In this document: in pieces, positions 1 to 8,774 of the stretch | Layout: every line of letters starts with the position of its first letter | Position numbering within the stretch: the first letter of the stretch is position 1 | Assembly: GCF_001570985.1 (NCBI RefSeq) | Contig: NZ_BCSS01000008.1 | Span: 1 to 64,000, forward strand | Reading direction: 5' to 3' | Length of the DNA: 64,000 nucleotides | Source of the DNA: Janibacter limosus NBRC 16128 | GTDB taxonomy: Bacteria > Actinomycetota > Actinomycetes > Actinomycetales > Dermatophilaceae | Made by a program: the position numbers and the translations under genes | Notes under the pieces: generated by a model | Seen by the model: the letters and a program-made list of their open reading frames with translations, nothing else | What the model was told of the DNA's origin: nothing | Databases searched by the model: none

Positions 1-37
1 CCGGGTCGAAGGGGGGACATCCCCCCCTTCGACCCGG
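1..37. terminator. Hairpin terminator after the M28 peptidase gene
   Basis: A perfect 16-bp inverted repeat (1-16 with 22-37) encloses a 5-nt loop, 13 nt beyond the stop codon of the minus-strand peptidase gene. There is no T tract, as at most other hairpins in this window. It could serve a convergent gene lying left of the window as well. Confidence 0.75.
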
Positions 38-50
38 CGGGGTGGTGCGG

Positions 51-1556
51 TCAGGCCGCCTCGACGCCGTCGGGCAGGACGGTCGGGCCGGGCTTGCCCG
101 ACTTGCCACGGCTGGTCTTGCCGTTGATGTCCTGCGTCGACTGGGCGAGCGTGATCGTCGAGTGGGCGATGGCGTCGCTCATGATGTCGAGCGCCTCCAT
201 GTTGATGTTGGTGATGTCGTCAGCGGGGGTGTGGTAGTTCGGGTCGTAGATGATCCCGGCCTCGCCGCCGAACTTCTCGACCTCCTCGGGGGTCTTGGTC
301 CCGTCGGCGCCGGTGAAGAGGCCCGATGCGGGGACACCCGCCGCGATGAAGGCCGAGTAGTCGCTCCGTCCGGAGAACTCCGTGTCGACCCAGGGCTGGT
401 TGGTGCTGTCGAAGTAGTCGGTGAAGACCTTTTCGGTGGCGGCCGACCCCTCGGGGACCTCGACCGGAGCCTCGTAGGTCGACTCGTCCGCGTCGTACAC
501 ACCGATGATGTGGTTGGGCGAGCCGATCATGTCGAAGTTGAGGTAGGTCGCGATGTCGTCCAGGGCGGCCGGGTCGTTGTCCTGCAGGTCGGCAACGTAG
601 TGGTCGGAGCCGAGCAGGCCGAGCTCCTCCGCGCCCCAGAAGGCGAAGCGCACCTTGTTGTTGAGCTTGTTGACCTTGGCCAGCTGGACGGCCGTCTCGA
701 GGATGCCGGCGCTCCCGGAGCCGTTGTCGTTGATGCCGGGGCCGTCGCCCACGCTGTCGAGGTGCGCGCCGAGCATGACGACGTTGTCGTCACGTCCGGC
801 GTCGGTCTCGGCGATGATGTTGAAGGTCTGGCGCTCCTCCATCGTCTTGGTGAGGACGAGCTTCATCGTCACCGGGCCGGCGGCCATCTTGGCGAGCAGG
901 GCCTGGCCCTCCTCCTGGGTGACACCGCTGGCGGGGGCGCTGTCGGGCTCGACGCCGCCGAGCGTGCCGTTGAGGGCGCCCGTCGTGTTGTTGTAGATGA
1001 TGACGGCGTCGGCACCGGCGGCCTTGGCGGCGATCGCCTTCTCGCCGAAGGAGCACTCGCCGCGACTGACGAGCGCGATCTTGCCGGCGACGTCGGCGCC
1101 GGCGTAGTCACCGGTGGTGCAGCCGATGGCGGTCGTCGGGGCGGCCAGCTCGGCGGTGACGCCCTCGACGGGGGTGGGCTGGCTGTAGGACATCGGGATG
1201 CCGTCGACCGTGCGGGCCTCGGGGGAGACCTCGGTGAGGCTGGACTCGTGCACCTCCTCGTAGACGAAGGAGAAGTCCTGCCGCTGCGTCGTGTAGCCGG
1301 CGTCGCGCAGCGTCGCCTCGACGTACTGGGCGCTGGCCTCGTAGCCGGACGTGCCGGCGCCGCGGTTGCCGTCGTTGGCGTCCGCGATGGCCTGGAAGGC
1401 CTCGAGGTGTCCGTGGACGTTCTCGACCGTGACGGCCTGCGTCATCTTCTTCGAGTTGTTCGGGTTCTTCGCCTGGGCGGGACCGGTGGCGAGGGTGGTG
1501 ATCGCCAGGGCCGCGGTGGCGGCTGCCGCGGTGGCGGCTGCGGTACGTGATCGCAC
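51..1556 (-). CDS. Secreted M28-family zinc aminopeptidase with PA domain
   Basis: This is an extracellular M28 metallopeptidase of 501 residues, likely releasing N-terminal amino acids from peptides. The N-terminus is a signal peptide: a basic start (RSR), an Ala-rich hydrophobic stretch and a likely cleavage after AQA. A protease-associated (PA) domain lies at about 150-240. The M28 domain follows, with zinc and catalytic motifs AHLDS (about 265), NDNGSG (about 275), AEELG (about 309), NFDMIG (about 342) and a late His in NYHTPADD (about 441). The GTG start at 1556 is preceded by GGAGGA at good spacing, and upstream in-frame ATG codons would only extend the leader. It is monocistronic, with a hairpin downstream. 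The exact substrate cannot be told from sequence. Confidence 0.9.
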   Translation of the reverse strand: MRSRTAAATAAAATAALAITTLATGPAQAKNPNNSKKMTQAVTVENVHGHLEAFQAIADANDGNRGAGTSGYEASAQYVEATLRDAGYTTQRQDFSFVYEEVHESSLTEVSPEARTVDGIPMSYSQPTPVEGVTAELAAPTTAIGCTTGDYAGADVAGKIALVSRGECSFGEKAIAAKAAGADAVIIYNNTTGALNGTLGGVEPDSAPASGVTQEEGQALLAKMAAGPVTMKLVLTKTMEERQTFNIIAETDAGRDDNVVMLGAHLDSVGDGPGINDNGSGSAGILETAVQLAKVNKLNNKVRFAFWGAEELGLLGSDHYVADLQDNDPAALDDIATYLNFDMIGSPNHIIGVYDADESTYEAPVEVPEGSAATEKVFTDYFDSTNQPWVDTEFSGRSDYSAFIAAGVPASGLFTGADGTKTPEEVEKFGGEAGIIYDPNYHTPADDITNINMEALDIMSDAIAHSTITLAQSTQDINGKTSRGKSGKPGPTVLPDGVEAA

Positions 1557-1686
1557 GATGTCTTCCTCCGATGGGTCATCCACCGGGCCCCATTGCCCGG
1601 TCGATGGCACCTGAGAGTAGGGGTTTACCGGCAGGTCCGCAGCGCGAACCGCTCGACGAGGCCGACGCGCGGATAGGGTGCCGAGC

Positions 1687-2043
1687 GTGGATGGTTACCT
1701 CGTCGTCGCCGGCACGCTCGTCGTGGGCGTGCTCCTCGTCGTGGCCGCCTACACCGCGCGGCGCCTGATCGCGCCCGCGGCGCCGACCCGGGCCAAGCTG
1801 ACGACCTATGAGTCGGGTGTCGATCCGGTCGGGCGCGACTGGGCGCAGACCCAGGTGCGCTACCTCGCCTACGCCTTCCTCTACGTCGTCTTCGCGGTCG
1901 ACGCGGTCTACCTCTTCCCGTGGGCACTCGTGCTGCGCACGGACCTGGGGCTCGTGAGCCTGCTCGAGGTCGCGATCTTCATCGGCGTCGTCCTGCTCGG
2001 CCTCGTCCACGCCCTGCGCCGTGGCCTGCTGCGGTGGACCTGA
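1687..2043 (+). CDS. nuoA: NADH-quinone oxidoreductase subunit A (second-type nuo cluster)
   Basis: NuoA is a small membrane subunit of complex I. This protein has 118 residues and three hydrophobic segments. The family signature is visible as YESGVDPVG followed by [23 protein letters not shown]. It begins a ten-gene nuo operon. GTG at 1687 is chosen because a -10-like TAGGGT (1675-1680) lies 6 nt before it, which suggests a leaderless message. An in-frame GTG at 1678 is the alternative. In family members the ExG loop contacts the quinone-site subunits. Confidence 0.88.
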   Translation: MDGYLVVAGTLVVGVLLVVAAYTARRLIAPAAPTRAKLTTYESGVDPVGRDWAQTQVRYLAYAFLYVVFAVDAVYLFPWALVLRTDLGLVSLLEVAIFIGVVLLGLVHALRRGLLRWT

Positions 2044-2056
2044 TGGACGGGGAGCG

Positions 2057-2638
2057 ATGACCACCGACCTGCCGATGCCGCGTGTGGGGCCCGTGGGTGC
2101 ACATGCCCCCCAGCCGATGAAGATCGTCCTCAACTGGGGTCGGCGCTACTCGCTGTGGGTCTTCAACTTCGGCCTCGCCTGCTGCGCCATCGAGTTCATC
2201 GCCGCGTCCATGGCCCGGCACGACTTCATCCGGCTCGGGGTCATCCCCTTCGCCCCCGGCCCGCGACAGGCGGACCTCATGGTCGTCTCGGGCACGGTCA
2301 CGGACAAGATGGCACCGGCGATCCGGCGGCTCTACGACCAGATGCCCGAGCCCAAGTACGTCATCTCCTTCGGTGCCTGCTCCAACTCCGGTGGCCCCTA
2401 CTGGGACAGCTACTCGGTGACCAAGGGGGTCGACCAGCTCGTCCCCGTCGACGTCTACGTCCCCGGGTGCCCGCCGCGCCCGGAAGCGCTCCTCCACGGG
2501 ATCCTCACGCTGCAGGACCACATCGCCGCGGAGTCGATCTCGACCGAGACGCTGCGGGCGCGCTACGCCGGGCACCGGACCGCCGGCGCCGGTGAGGTGC
2601 GCCGCGGGCTCCTGCGGCGTCCGACGAAGGGGGAGTGA
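2057..2638 (+). CDS. nuoB: NADH-quinone oxidoreductase subunit B
   Basis: NuoB (193 residues) carries the terminal iron-sulfur cluster N2 next to the quinone pocket. All four N2 ligands are present: the tandem Cys42-Cys43 in LACCAIEF, Cys108 in [10 protein letters not shown] and Cys138 in VPGCPPRPE. The electron-transfer centre therefore looks intact, although the cluster lacks nuoD, whose product normally packs against this subunit. Start ATG 2057 lies just behind a GGGGAG, with unusually short spacing; ATG 2075 is an in-frame alternative. The C-terminal tail is rich in Arg and Gly. Confidence 0.93.
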   Translation: MTTDLPMPRVGPVGAHAPQPMKIVLNWGRRYSLWVFNFGLACCAIEFIAASMARHDFIRLGVIPFAPGPRQADLMVVSGTVTDKMAPAIRRLYDQMPEPKYVISFGACSNSGGPYWDSYSVTKGVDQLVPVDVYVPGCPPRPEALLHGILTLQDHIAAESISTETLRARYAGHRTAGAGEVRRGLLRRPTKGE

Positions 2639-2639
2639 C

Positions 2640-3170
2640 GTGACCCAGGAGGACCGCACCGTCTCCCCACCAGAATGGCTGCGCGCCGTGCGCGCCGCCC
2701 ACGACGCCGGCTTCACCCACTTCGACTGGCTGAGCGCCGTCGACGAGAGCGACCGCGAGGACGCACCGGGCCTCGACATCGTCTGTCACCTGATCGACCC
2801 CGTCCCGACCCCGGAGCGGGACCAGCGCACGCTCCTGATGCGCACGCGGGTGCCCCTGGGGGAGAGCCTGCACAGCGTCACGGGCGTCTTCGCCGGAGCG
2901 GCCTGGCACGAGCGGGAGACCCACGAGATGTTCGGTCAGGACTTCACGGGGTTCGTCGACGGGACCGGGCTCGGGTTGCGTCCGCTCCTGCTGCCCGACG
3001 GCTTCGAGGGGACACCGCTGCGCAAGTCCTTCGTCCTCGCCGCCCGCGCCACCCGCCCCTGGCCCGGCGGCAAGGAGCCCGGCGAAGGGCACTCGACCAA
3101 GTCACCGAGCCGACGCCGCGTCGCGGCACCCGGCGTACCCGGCCCGGAGTGGGGGCCGCGGGAGCCATGA
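2640..3170 (+). CDS. nuoC: NADH-quinone oxidoreductase subunit C (30-kDa subunit)
   Basis: The protein has 176 residues and the 30-kDa-subunit signature WHERETHEMFG, followed by LRPLLLPDGFEGTPLRKSF. In complex I this subunit helps hold the peripheral arm together. It starts with GTG at 2640 behind GGGGGAG, and its stop overlaps the nuoH start (ATGA). The tail after PLRKSF is basic and proline-rich (residues about 135-176) and unlike standard NuoC. No nuoD follows: the next gene is nuoH, so the usual C-D pairing (or fusion) is broken here. The family call is good; how it works without a local NuoD is open. Confidence 0.85.
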   Translation: MTQEDRTVSPPEWLRAVRAAHDAGFTHFDWLSAVDESDREDAPGLDIVCHLIDPVPTPERDQRTLLMRTRVPLGESLHSVTGVFAGAAWHERETHEMFGQDFTGFVDGTGLGLRPLLLPDGFEGTPLRKSFVLAARATRPWPGGKEPGEGHSTKSPSRRRVAAPGVPGPEWGPREP

Positions 3171-4123
3171 GCCTGCTCGAGATCTCCCTCCGCTCCCTCG
3201 CCGCGCTCGCGGCGGTGCTCGTGCTGCCGCTCGTCGCGGGGCAGGCCGAGCACAAGGTCATGGCGCACATGCAGGGCCGGCTCGGTCCGATGTACGCCGG
3301 TGGCTTCCACGGGTGGGCCCAGCTCGTCGCCGACGGGGTGAAGTTCGTGCAGAAGGAGGACATCACTCCCGCTGCGGCCGACCGCTCCGTCTTTCGCCTC
3401 GCCCCGGCCGTCGCGCTGATCCCGTACGTCATCGCCATCGCGCTGCTGCCGATCCACCCCGGCCTGGCCGCGGCGGAGGTGCCGGGCAGCGTGCTGCTCG
3501 TGCTGGCCGTCATCGGGGTGGGGGTGCTCGGCACGCTCATGGCCGGCTGGGCGAGCGCCAACAAGTACGCGCTCGTCGGCGGGATGCGTTCTGCCGCGCA
3601 GCTGCTCGCCTACGAGCTGCCGCTCGTGCTGTCCGTCGCCTCGGTCGCGATGGCGGCCGGCACGCTGTCCCTCGCCGGGGTCGTCGAGGCGTGGTCCCCG
3701 TGGTGGCTCGTGTGGCAGCTGCCCGGGGCGATCGTCTTCCTCATCGCGGCCACCGCCGAGCTGCAGCGGGTCCCCTTCGATGCGCCGATCGCCGACAGCG
3801 AGGTCGTCATGGGTCCCTGGACCGAGTACACGGGCCTGCGCTTCGCCTTCTTCATGCTTGCCGAGTACGCGGGCATGGTCGTCATGGGCCTGCTCTTCGG
3901 CATCCTCTGGCTCGGCGGCTGGCAGGGGCCCTTCGCCGACCAGCTCGGGTGGCTGTGGACCCTGGCCAAGGGGTCGCTGATCGTGCTGCTCATCATCTGG
4001 ATCCGGGTCTCGTGGCCGCGGATGCGTGAGGACCAGCTGCAGCGTCTGGCCTGGACCGTCCTGGTGCCGCTGGCCCTCGCCCAGCTCGCGCTCACGGCGA
4101 TCGGAGTGGTGGTGACGACATGA
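3167..4123 (+). CDS. nuoH: NADH-quinone oxidoreductase subunit H
   Basis: NuoH (ND1) is a membrane subunit forming the quinone entry tunnel. This protein has 318 residues and about eight hydrophobic helices. Family motifs include [14 protein letters not shown] near the N-terminus and [24 protein letters not shown] in the middle, a variant of the typical NRxPFDLPEAESELVAG motif. ATG 3167 overlaps the nuoC stop by 4 nt, and the gene overlaps nuoI by 4 nt, indicating translational coupling. Confidence 0.93.
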   Translation: MSLLEISLRSLAALAAVLVLPLVAGQAEHKVMAHMQGRLGPMYAGGFHGWAQLVADGVKFVQKEDITPAAADRSVFRLAPAVALIPYVIAIALLPIHPGLAAAEVPGSVLLVLAVIGVGVLGTLMAGWASANKYALVGGMRSAAQLLAYELPLVLSVASVAMAAGTLSLAGVVEAWSPWWLVWQLPGAIVFLIAATAELQRVPFDAPIADSEVVMGPWTEYTGLRFAFFMLAEYAGMVVMGLLFGILWLGGWQGPFADQLGWLWTLAKGSLIVLLIIWIRVSWPRMREDQLQRLAWTVLVPLALAQLALTAIGVVVTT

Positions 4124-4653
4124 GCAAGGACTTCATCCCCGGCCTCGTCAAGGGCATGGCGACGACCGCGCGCCAGATGATGAGCCCGACCCACACGGCC
4201 GAGTACCCCGATGTCGCGCCGGAGCTGCCGGCCCGCTCCCGCGGAGTCATCGCCCTCGTCGAGAGCAACTGCACCTCGTGCATGCTCTGCGCCCGTGAGT
4301 GCCCCGACTGGTGCATCCACATCGACTCGCACAAGGAAGAGGTCCCGCCGACCAAGGAAGGCGGCCGTGCCCGCCAGCGCAATGTCCTCGACCGCTTCGC
4401 CATCGACTACTCGTTGTGCATGTACTGCGGCATCTGCGTCGAGGTCTGCCCCTTCGACGCGCTCTTCTGGAGCCCGCAGTTCGAGTACGCCGAGACCGAC
4501 ATCCGCGACCTCCTCCACGAGAAGGACCGTCTGGGCCAGTGGGTCGCCGACGTCCCCGCCCCACCGGAGCTCGACCCCGCGGCAGCGGAGGCGCCCGAGG
4601 TGACCGCGGCCAGCAAGCCGGCCCGGGCTGGACGCGCCGGAGGGCGTCGATGA
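4120..4653 (+). CDS. nuoI: NADH-quinone oxidoreductase subunit I (2x[4Fe-4S])
   Basis: NuoI is an 8-iron ferredoxin-like subunit that passes electrons along the peripheral arm to NuoB. This protein has 177 residues and both CxxCxxCxxxC motifs: Cys51, 54, 57, 61 and Cys100, 103, 106, 110. Their partner prolines (CP) are intact. The C-terminal 30 residues are Ala/Pro-rich and probably disordered. It overlaps nuoH by ATGA and nuoJ by 4 nt. With NuoB it shows that the electron wire survives although the NADH module (E, F, G) is not encoded here. Confidence 0.95.
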   Translation: MSKDFIPGLVKGMATTARQMMSPTHTAEYPDVAPELPARSRGVIALVESNCTSCMLCARECPDWCIHIDSHKEEVPPTKEGGRARQRNVLDRFAIDYSLCMYCGICVEVCPFDALFWSPQFEYAETDIRDLLHEKDRLGQWVADVPAPPELDPAAAEAPEVTAASKPARAGRAGGRR

Positions 4654-5159
4654 CGGGACTGGACCTCGCCTTCGCCACCACCGGCCTGATCACCGCGGCC
4701 GCCGCCGCGCTCGCCGTCACCACGCGCCACGTGGTGCACTCCGCGCTCTGGCTCGTCGTCACGCTGCTCGGTCTCGCCGGCTGCCATCTCGTCCTCGGTG
4801 CCGAGCTCGTCGCCCTCGTCCAGGTGCTCGTCTACGTCGGCGCCGTCGTCGTGCTCGTCATCGTCGCGCTCATGCTCACCCGGGCCCCCATCGGACCACG
4901 TGCCGAGCACACCACGGGCCCCGCCCACCGGGTGCTCGCCGCGTGCGTGGGAGCCGGCACGGGCGGGCTCGTCGCGGCCGTGCTCCTGCCGACCGCTGCG
5001 CGCACCCCACTGCGCCCCGGTGGGAGCGAGGAGCTGGCCCGGCAGATCTTTTCCACCTGGGTGTGGCCCTTCGAGCTGCTCTCGCTCCTGCTGCTCGCCG
5101 CACTCGTCGGCGCCTTCGCGGTCGCCGGGCTGACGACCTCGCAGGAGGGGACGCGATGA
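4650..5159 (+). CDS. nuoJ: NADH-quinone oxidoreductase subunit J
   Basis: NuoJ (ND6) is a membrane subunit of 169 residues with five hydrophobic segments. The family motif appears as [20 protein letters not shown] near residues 54-73. The ATG overlaps the nuoI stop, and the stop overlaps the nuoK ATG. There are no signs of degeneration. Confidence 0.9.
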   Translation: MTGLDLAFATTGLITAAAAALAVTTRHVVHSALWLVVTLLGLAGCHLVLGAELVALVQVLVYVGAVVVLVIVALMLTRAPIGPRAEHTTGPAHRVLAACVGAGTGGLVAAVLLPTAARTPLRPGGSEELARQIFSTWVWPFELLSLLLLAALVGAFAVAGLTTSQEGTR

Positions 5160-5455
5160 TCCACACCGCCGGGCCCTACCTGCTGGCCAGCCTGCTCATC
5201 GGCCTCGGGCTCTATGGGATCCTCGCTCGCCGCAACGCGGTGCTGATGCTCATCGGTGCCGAGCTGGTCCTCGGTGGTGGCGGTCTGCTGCTCGTCACGG
5301 CCGGTGCGCTCGGTCGCGACCCGTCCTGGTCGGGGCAGGTGCTCACCCTCTTCGTCATCACCATCGCGGCCGCCGAGGTCGTCATCGCGCTGGCCGTCAT
5401 CGTCGCCGCCTATCGCCGCCAGGGGCACATCGACCTCACGCAGGACGCCGGCTGA
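5156..5455 (+). CDS. nuoK: NADH-quinone oxidoreductase subunit K
   Basis: NuoK (ND4L) is a 99-residue membrane subunit with three helices. It keeps the two membrane-buried glutamates expected for proton transfer, in MLIGAELVLGG and in TIAAAEVVIALAV. The N-terminal helix and the GLYGILARRN motif are typical. It starts at ATG 5156 within the nuoJ stop (ATGA) and ends sharing its stop with the nuoL start (TGATG). Confidence 0.92.
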   Translation: MIHTAGPYLLASLLIGLGLYGILARRNAVLMLIGAELVLGGGGLLLVTAGALGRDPSWSGQVLTLFVITIAAAEVVIALAVIVAAYRRQGHIDLTQDAG

Positions 5456-7299
5456 TGGCCTGGGCGCTCCTTGCAGTGCCGTGCCTGACCGCGGCGCTCA
5501 CCCTCGGTATCGCGCGCCGGGGCTCGCTCGCCGCCTTCGTCGCCGTGCTGGGCGGCACCGCCACCCTCGTCCTGTCTGTCGTCGCGCTGGCCGGCGCACC
5601 GGCGGGGGCGCGCGGAGCCCCCTTCGCCGAGGGGCTGGGGACCGGGCCGGGTGCCACGCTCGGAGGCATCGACCTGCCGCTCACGCTGGCGCTGTCGACG
5701 ACCAGCGCCTTCCTGGCCCTGGTCGTCGTCCTCGTCACCGTCCTGGTGCAGACCTACTCGGCCTGGTACCTCGCCGATGACGACCGGCGCGGGGTCTTCC
5801 ACGCGACGATCGCCCTCTTTGCCGCGGCCATGCTCCTCGTGGTCCTGTCGACCGATCTCATCCTCACGGTCGTCGGCTGGGAGGTCATGGGCTGGTGCTC
5901 GTACCTGCTCATCGGGCACTGGTCGCGCCGGGAGGCGCCGCGACGGGCGGGCCATGCCGCCTTCATCGTCACCCGGATCGCGGACATCGGACTGCTCCTG
6001 GGCGTCGCCGTGCTCATCGCCGGCGCCGGGACCACCGGTCGTGCCGAGGTCATCGCGCACTGGACCTCGGCCGTCGCCGAGCCGGCCACGCGCTCCACCG
6101 CCCTCGTGCTCATCGTCATCGGTGTCCTGGGCAAGTCCGCGCAGCTGCCCTTCCACCACTGGCTGCTCGAGGCCATGGAGGGCCCGACCCCGGCGTCCGC
6201 GCTCATCCACGCCGCGACCATGGTCGCCGCCGGGACCGTCGTGCTCACCCAGCTCCTGCCGTTGCTGCTGCGTGCCGACCCCGCACGTGCCCTGCTCGGG
6301 CTGTCCGTCGCCGCCACGATGGTGCTCGCCGCACTGTGTGCCCTCGTCGAGCCCGACCTCAAACGTCTGCTGGCCTGGTCGACGATCAGCCAGATCGGGG
6401 TCATGCTGGCGCCGCTCGCCGCGGCCGGCGCGGGCCCGACCGCCGGAGCAGCCCTCGGACACCTCTACGGCCACGCGATCTTCAAGGCGCTGCTCTTCCT
6501 CACCGTCGGCTGGCTCGCCGTGACCCGCGGGTCCACGGCCGCCTCCGCACTCGTCGGCAGCGGCCGCTCGCACCCGGTGGCCCTGGTGGCCTGGGGTGCC
6601 GGTCTGGTCTCCCTCGCCGGACTGCCCCTCGTCCTTGGCGGGCTGACCAAGGAGCACGTCATCGCTGCGGTCGGCGACGACATCGGAGCGCGTGGGCCGG
6701 TGGCGCACCTCGTCCTCGGGTCGCTGCTCGTCACCGCGGTGCTCACCGCTGCCTACGCCACCCGGGCCCTGCTCGTGGTCGTCCTCGGAGGGGACCATCG
6801 GGTGCGCTCGCGGGCAGTCATGCCGGTCGCGGTGAGCGGGATCCTCGTCGTGCTCGCCGTCGCCAGCATCATCGGTGGCCTGGCTCTCGGCGGACGGTTG
6901 CCGGACGCAGGCCACGTGCCGCTCGGTCTCTTCGCGCTCGTCCTCGCCCTCGTCCTGGTCGGCGTCGCGATCGGGTACGCCCTCCACCACACCAGGATCC
7001 AGGGCCGCCTCGTCGAGGGGCGCGTCGGTCGGGCCGTCGGAGCCGGTCTCGGGATCGGCGCCGTCCAGCAGGCCGTCGTCGTCCGGCCGTTCATCGCGCT
7101 GGCCCGCCTCGTGGCCTTCCTCGACCGTGAGGTCGTCGACACCTACGTCCGCGCCGCGGCATGGGGCGTGCTCGGGATCGGGGACGCCGGGACGGTGGCA
7201 CACCGTCGCTCGCGCCCCGCGTCCGGCCTCGCTCTCCTCGGGGGCGGCCTGCTCGCGGTCGGGCTCGTCACGGCCGTCGTCCTCCTGGGGGCAACGTGA
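5455..7299 (+). CDS. nuoL: NADH-quinone oxidoreductase subunit L (antiporter-like)
   Basis: NuoL (ND5) is the distal proton-pumping subunit, here 614 residues. The antiporter-family core is present: GWEVMGWCSYLLIGHW with the TM5 glutamate, LGKSAQLPFHHWLLEAMEGPTPASALIHAATMV with the TM7 lysine, and EPDLKRLLAWSTISQIG. A long C-terminal amphipathic region (about 450-614) fits the lateral helix of NuoL. It starts on the nuoK stop (TGATG) and is followed by nuoM with a GTGA overlap. Confidence 0.94.
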   Translation: MAWALLAVPCLTAALTLGIARRGSLAAFVAVLGGTATLVLSVVALAGAPAGARGAPFAEGLGTGPGATLGGIDLPLTLALSTTSAFLALVVVLVTVLVQTYSAWYLADDDRRGVFHATIALFAAAMLLVVLSTDLILTVVGWEVMGWCSYLLIGHWSRREAPRRAGHAAFIVTRIADIGLLLGVAVLIAGAGTTGRAEVIAHWTSAVAEPATRSTALVLIVIGVLGKSAQLPFHHWLLEAMEGPTPASALIHAATMVAAGTVVLTQLLPLLLRADPARALLGLSVAATMVLAALCALVEPDLKRLLAWSTISQIGVMLAPLAAAGAGPTAGAALGHLYGHAIFKALLFLTVGWLAVTRGSTAASALVGSGRSHPVALVAWGAGLVSLAGLPLVLGGLTKEHVIAAVGDDIGARGPVAHLVLGSLLVTAVLTAAYATRALLVVVLGGDHRVRSRAVMPVAVSGILVVLAVASIIGGLALGGRLPDAGHVPLGLFALVLALVLVGVAIGYALHHTRIQGRLVEGRVGRAVGAGLGIGAVQQAVVVRPFIALARLVAFLDREVVDTYVRAAAWGVLGIGDAGTVAHRRSRPASGLALLGGGLLAVGLVTAVVLLGAT

Positions 7300-8774
7300 T
7301 CGCCCTCGCCTGCGTCCTGCCGCTCCTCGTCGGGACGGTTCTGCTCGGTGGAGGCACCGAGCTGTCCGGCAGGACCGCCTCCCGTGCCGGCCTGGTCGGT
7401 GCCCTGGCCACCCTGGTCCTCGTCGTCATCGCCTGGAGCAGCCACGCAGTCGTCGACATCCCGTGGCTACCCACACTGGGACTGCGCATCCACCTGGGCC
7501 TCGACGGCATCAGCGGACCCCTCGCAGTCCTCGCCGCTGCCATCACCGCCGCGGCCACCCTGACCACCTGGGGGGAGCGCCCACGTGGCGGGAGCGAGGC
7601 GACCTTCGCCGGGTGCCTCCTGCTCACCCTCGCCGGAGCCATCGCGACCTTCGCCGCTCGTGACGCCCTGCTCTTCGTCGTGGCCTTCGAGCTCGTGCTC
7701 ATCCCGATGTGGGTGCTCATCACCCGCTTCGGCGACGACCGCGACCCCGAGGCGCGTCGGGAGGCCGGCGCCCGCTTCGTCCTCTACACCGGCTTCGGCT
7801 CGACCTTGATGCTCCTCGGGGTGCTGCTGCTCGTCACCCGCGCCGGGACGGCGGACCTCGGCGCGCTGGCGACGGCTCGGGGGGAGGGGCTCGGCACCGG
7901 GGTCCAGGTGACCATCGCCGTCCTGCTCACCCTCGGTCTCGCGGTCAAGGTGCCCGTGTGGCCGCTGCATTCCTGGCTGCCGCTCGCCCACACCACTGCG
8001 CCCACCGCTGGTTCGATGCTCCTGGCGGCAGTCCTGCTCAAGATGGGCACCTACGGTCTCGTGCGCCTGCCCCTGGCGACCGTGCCCGACGGCTTCGCCC
8101 AGATCGCGCCCGTGCTCGCCGTCTGCGGCAGCATCGGCATCATCTGGGGCGGGCTCGTCTGCCTCGTCGAGCGCGACCTCAAGCGCCTGATCGCCTGGTC
8201 GTCCATCGCCCACATGGGCTTCATCGCGCTGGCCCTGGCCACCGGGTCGGACACCGGGGTCGCGGCCGCTCTCTACGCCAACATCGCCCACGGCGTCATC
8301 TCCGCGCTTCTCTTCCTCGTCGTCGGCGGCCTGAAGCACCAGTGGGGCGACGACGACCTCACGACACCGAGGGCCGCACTGCGCGAGGTGGCCCCGCGCA
8401 CCGGGCTCCTCCTGCTCGTCGGCCTCGCCGCCGGCCTGGGCCTCCCGGGGCTCGCCGGCTTCTGGGGCGAGTTCACCGCCATCATCGCCGCGCTCTCCCC
8501 TGCGCAGGGCCGACCCGAGACGCTCTTCGTCGCCTGTGCCGTCGTCGCGGCCGTCGGGGCTGCACTCGCTGCGGGGTACTCGCTGCGCGTGGCCCGGCTC
8601 GTCTGGCTGGGCGAAGGGCACAACGGTGGCGAGGATGCGCCGTCCCCAGAGCTGGCCCGCGTCGACCTCCTCGCAGGTGGCCTCCTCGCGCTCGCCGTCC
8701 TCGTGCTCGGGGTCGTGCCCGGGCTGCTCCTCGCCGTCACCGACCCCGCCCTGGTGGGAGTGGTGACCCGATGA
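7296..8774 (+). CDS. nuoM: NADH-quinone oxidoreductase subunit M (antiporter-like)
   Basis: NuoM (ND4) is a proton-pumping membrane subunit of 492 residues. The core motifs are present: FELVLIPMWVLITRFG, AVKVPVWPLHSWLPLAHTTAPTAGSMLLAAVLLKMGTYG and ERDLKRLIAWSSIAHMGF. The start is GTG 7296, inferred from the 4-nt overlap with the nuoL stop (GTGA). No other start gives this coupling. The gene is intact. Confidence 0.94.
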   Translation: MIALACVLPLLVGTVLLGGGTELSGRTASRAGLVGALATLVLVVIAWSSHAVVDIPWLPTLGLRIHLGLDGISGPLAVLAAAITAAATLTTWGERPRGGSEATFAGCLLLTLAGAIATFAARDALLFVVAFELVLIPMWVLITRFGDDRDPEARREAGARFVLYTGFGSTLMLLGVLLLVTRAGTADLGALATARGEGLGTGVQVTIAVLLTLGLAVKVPVWPLHSWLPLAHTTAPTAGSMLLAAVLLKMGTYGLVRLPLATVPDGFAQIAPVLAVCGSIGIIWGGLVCLVERDLKRLIAWSSIAHMGFIALALATGSDTGVAAALYANIAHGVISALLFLVVGGLKHQWGDDDLTTPRAALREVAPRTGLLLLVGLAAGLGLPGLAGFWGEFTAIIAALSPAQGRPETLFVACAVVAAVGAALAAGYSLRVARLVWLGEGHNGGEDAPSPELARVDLLAGGLLALAVLVLGVVPGLLLAVTDPALVGVVTR

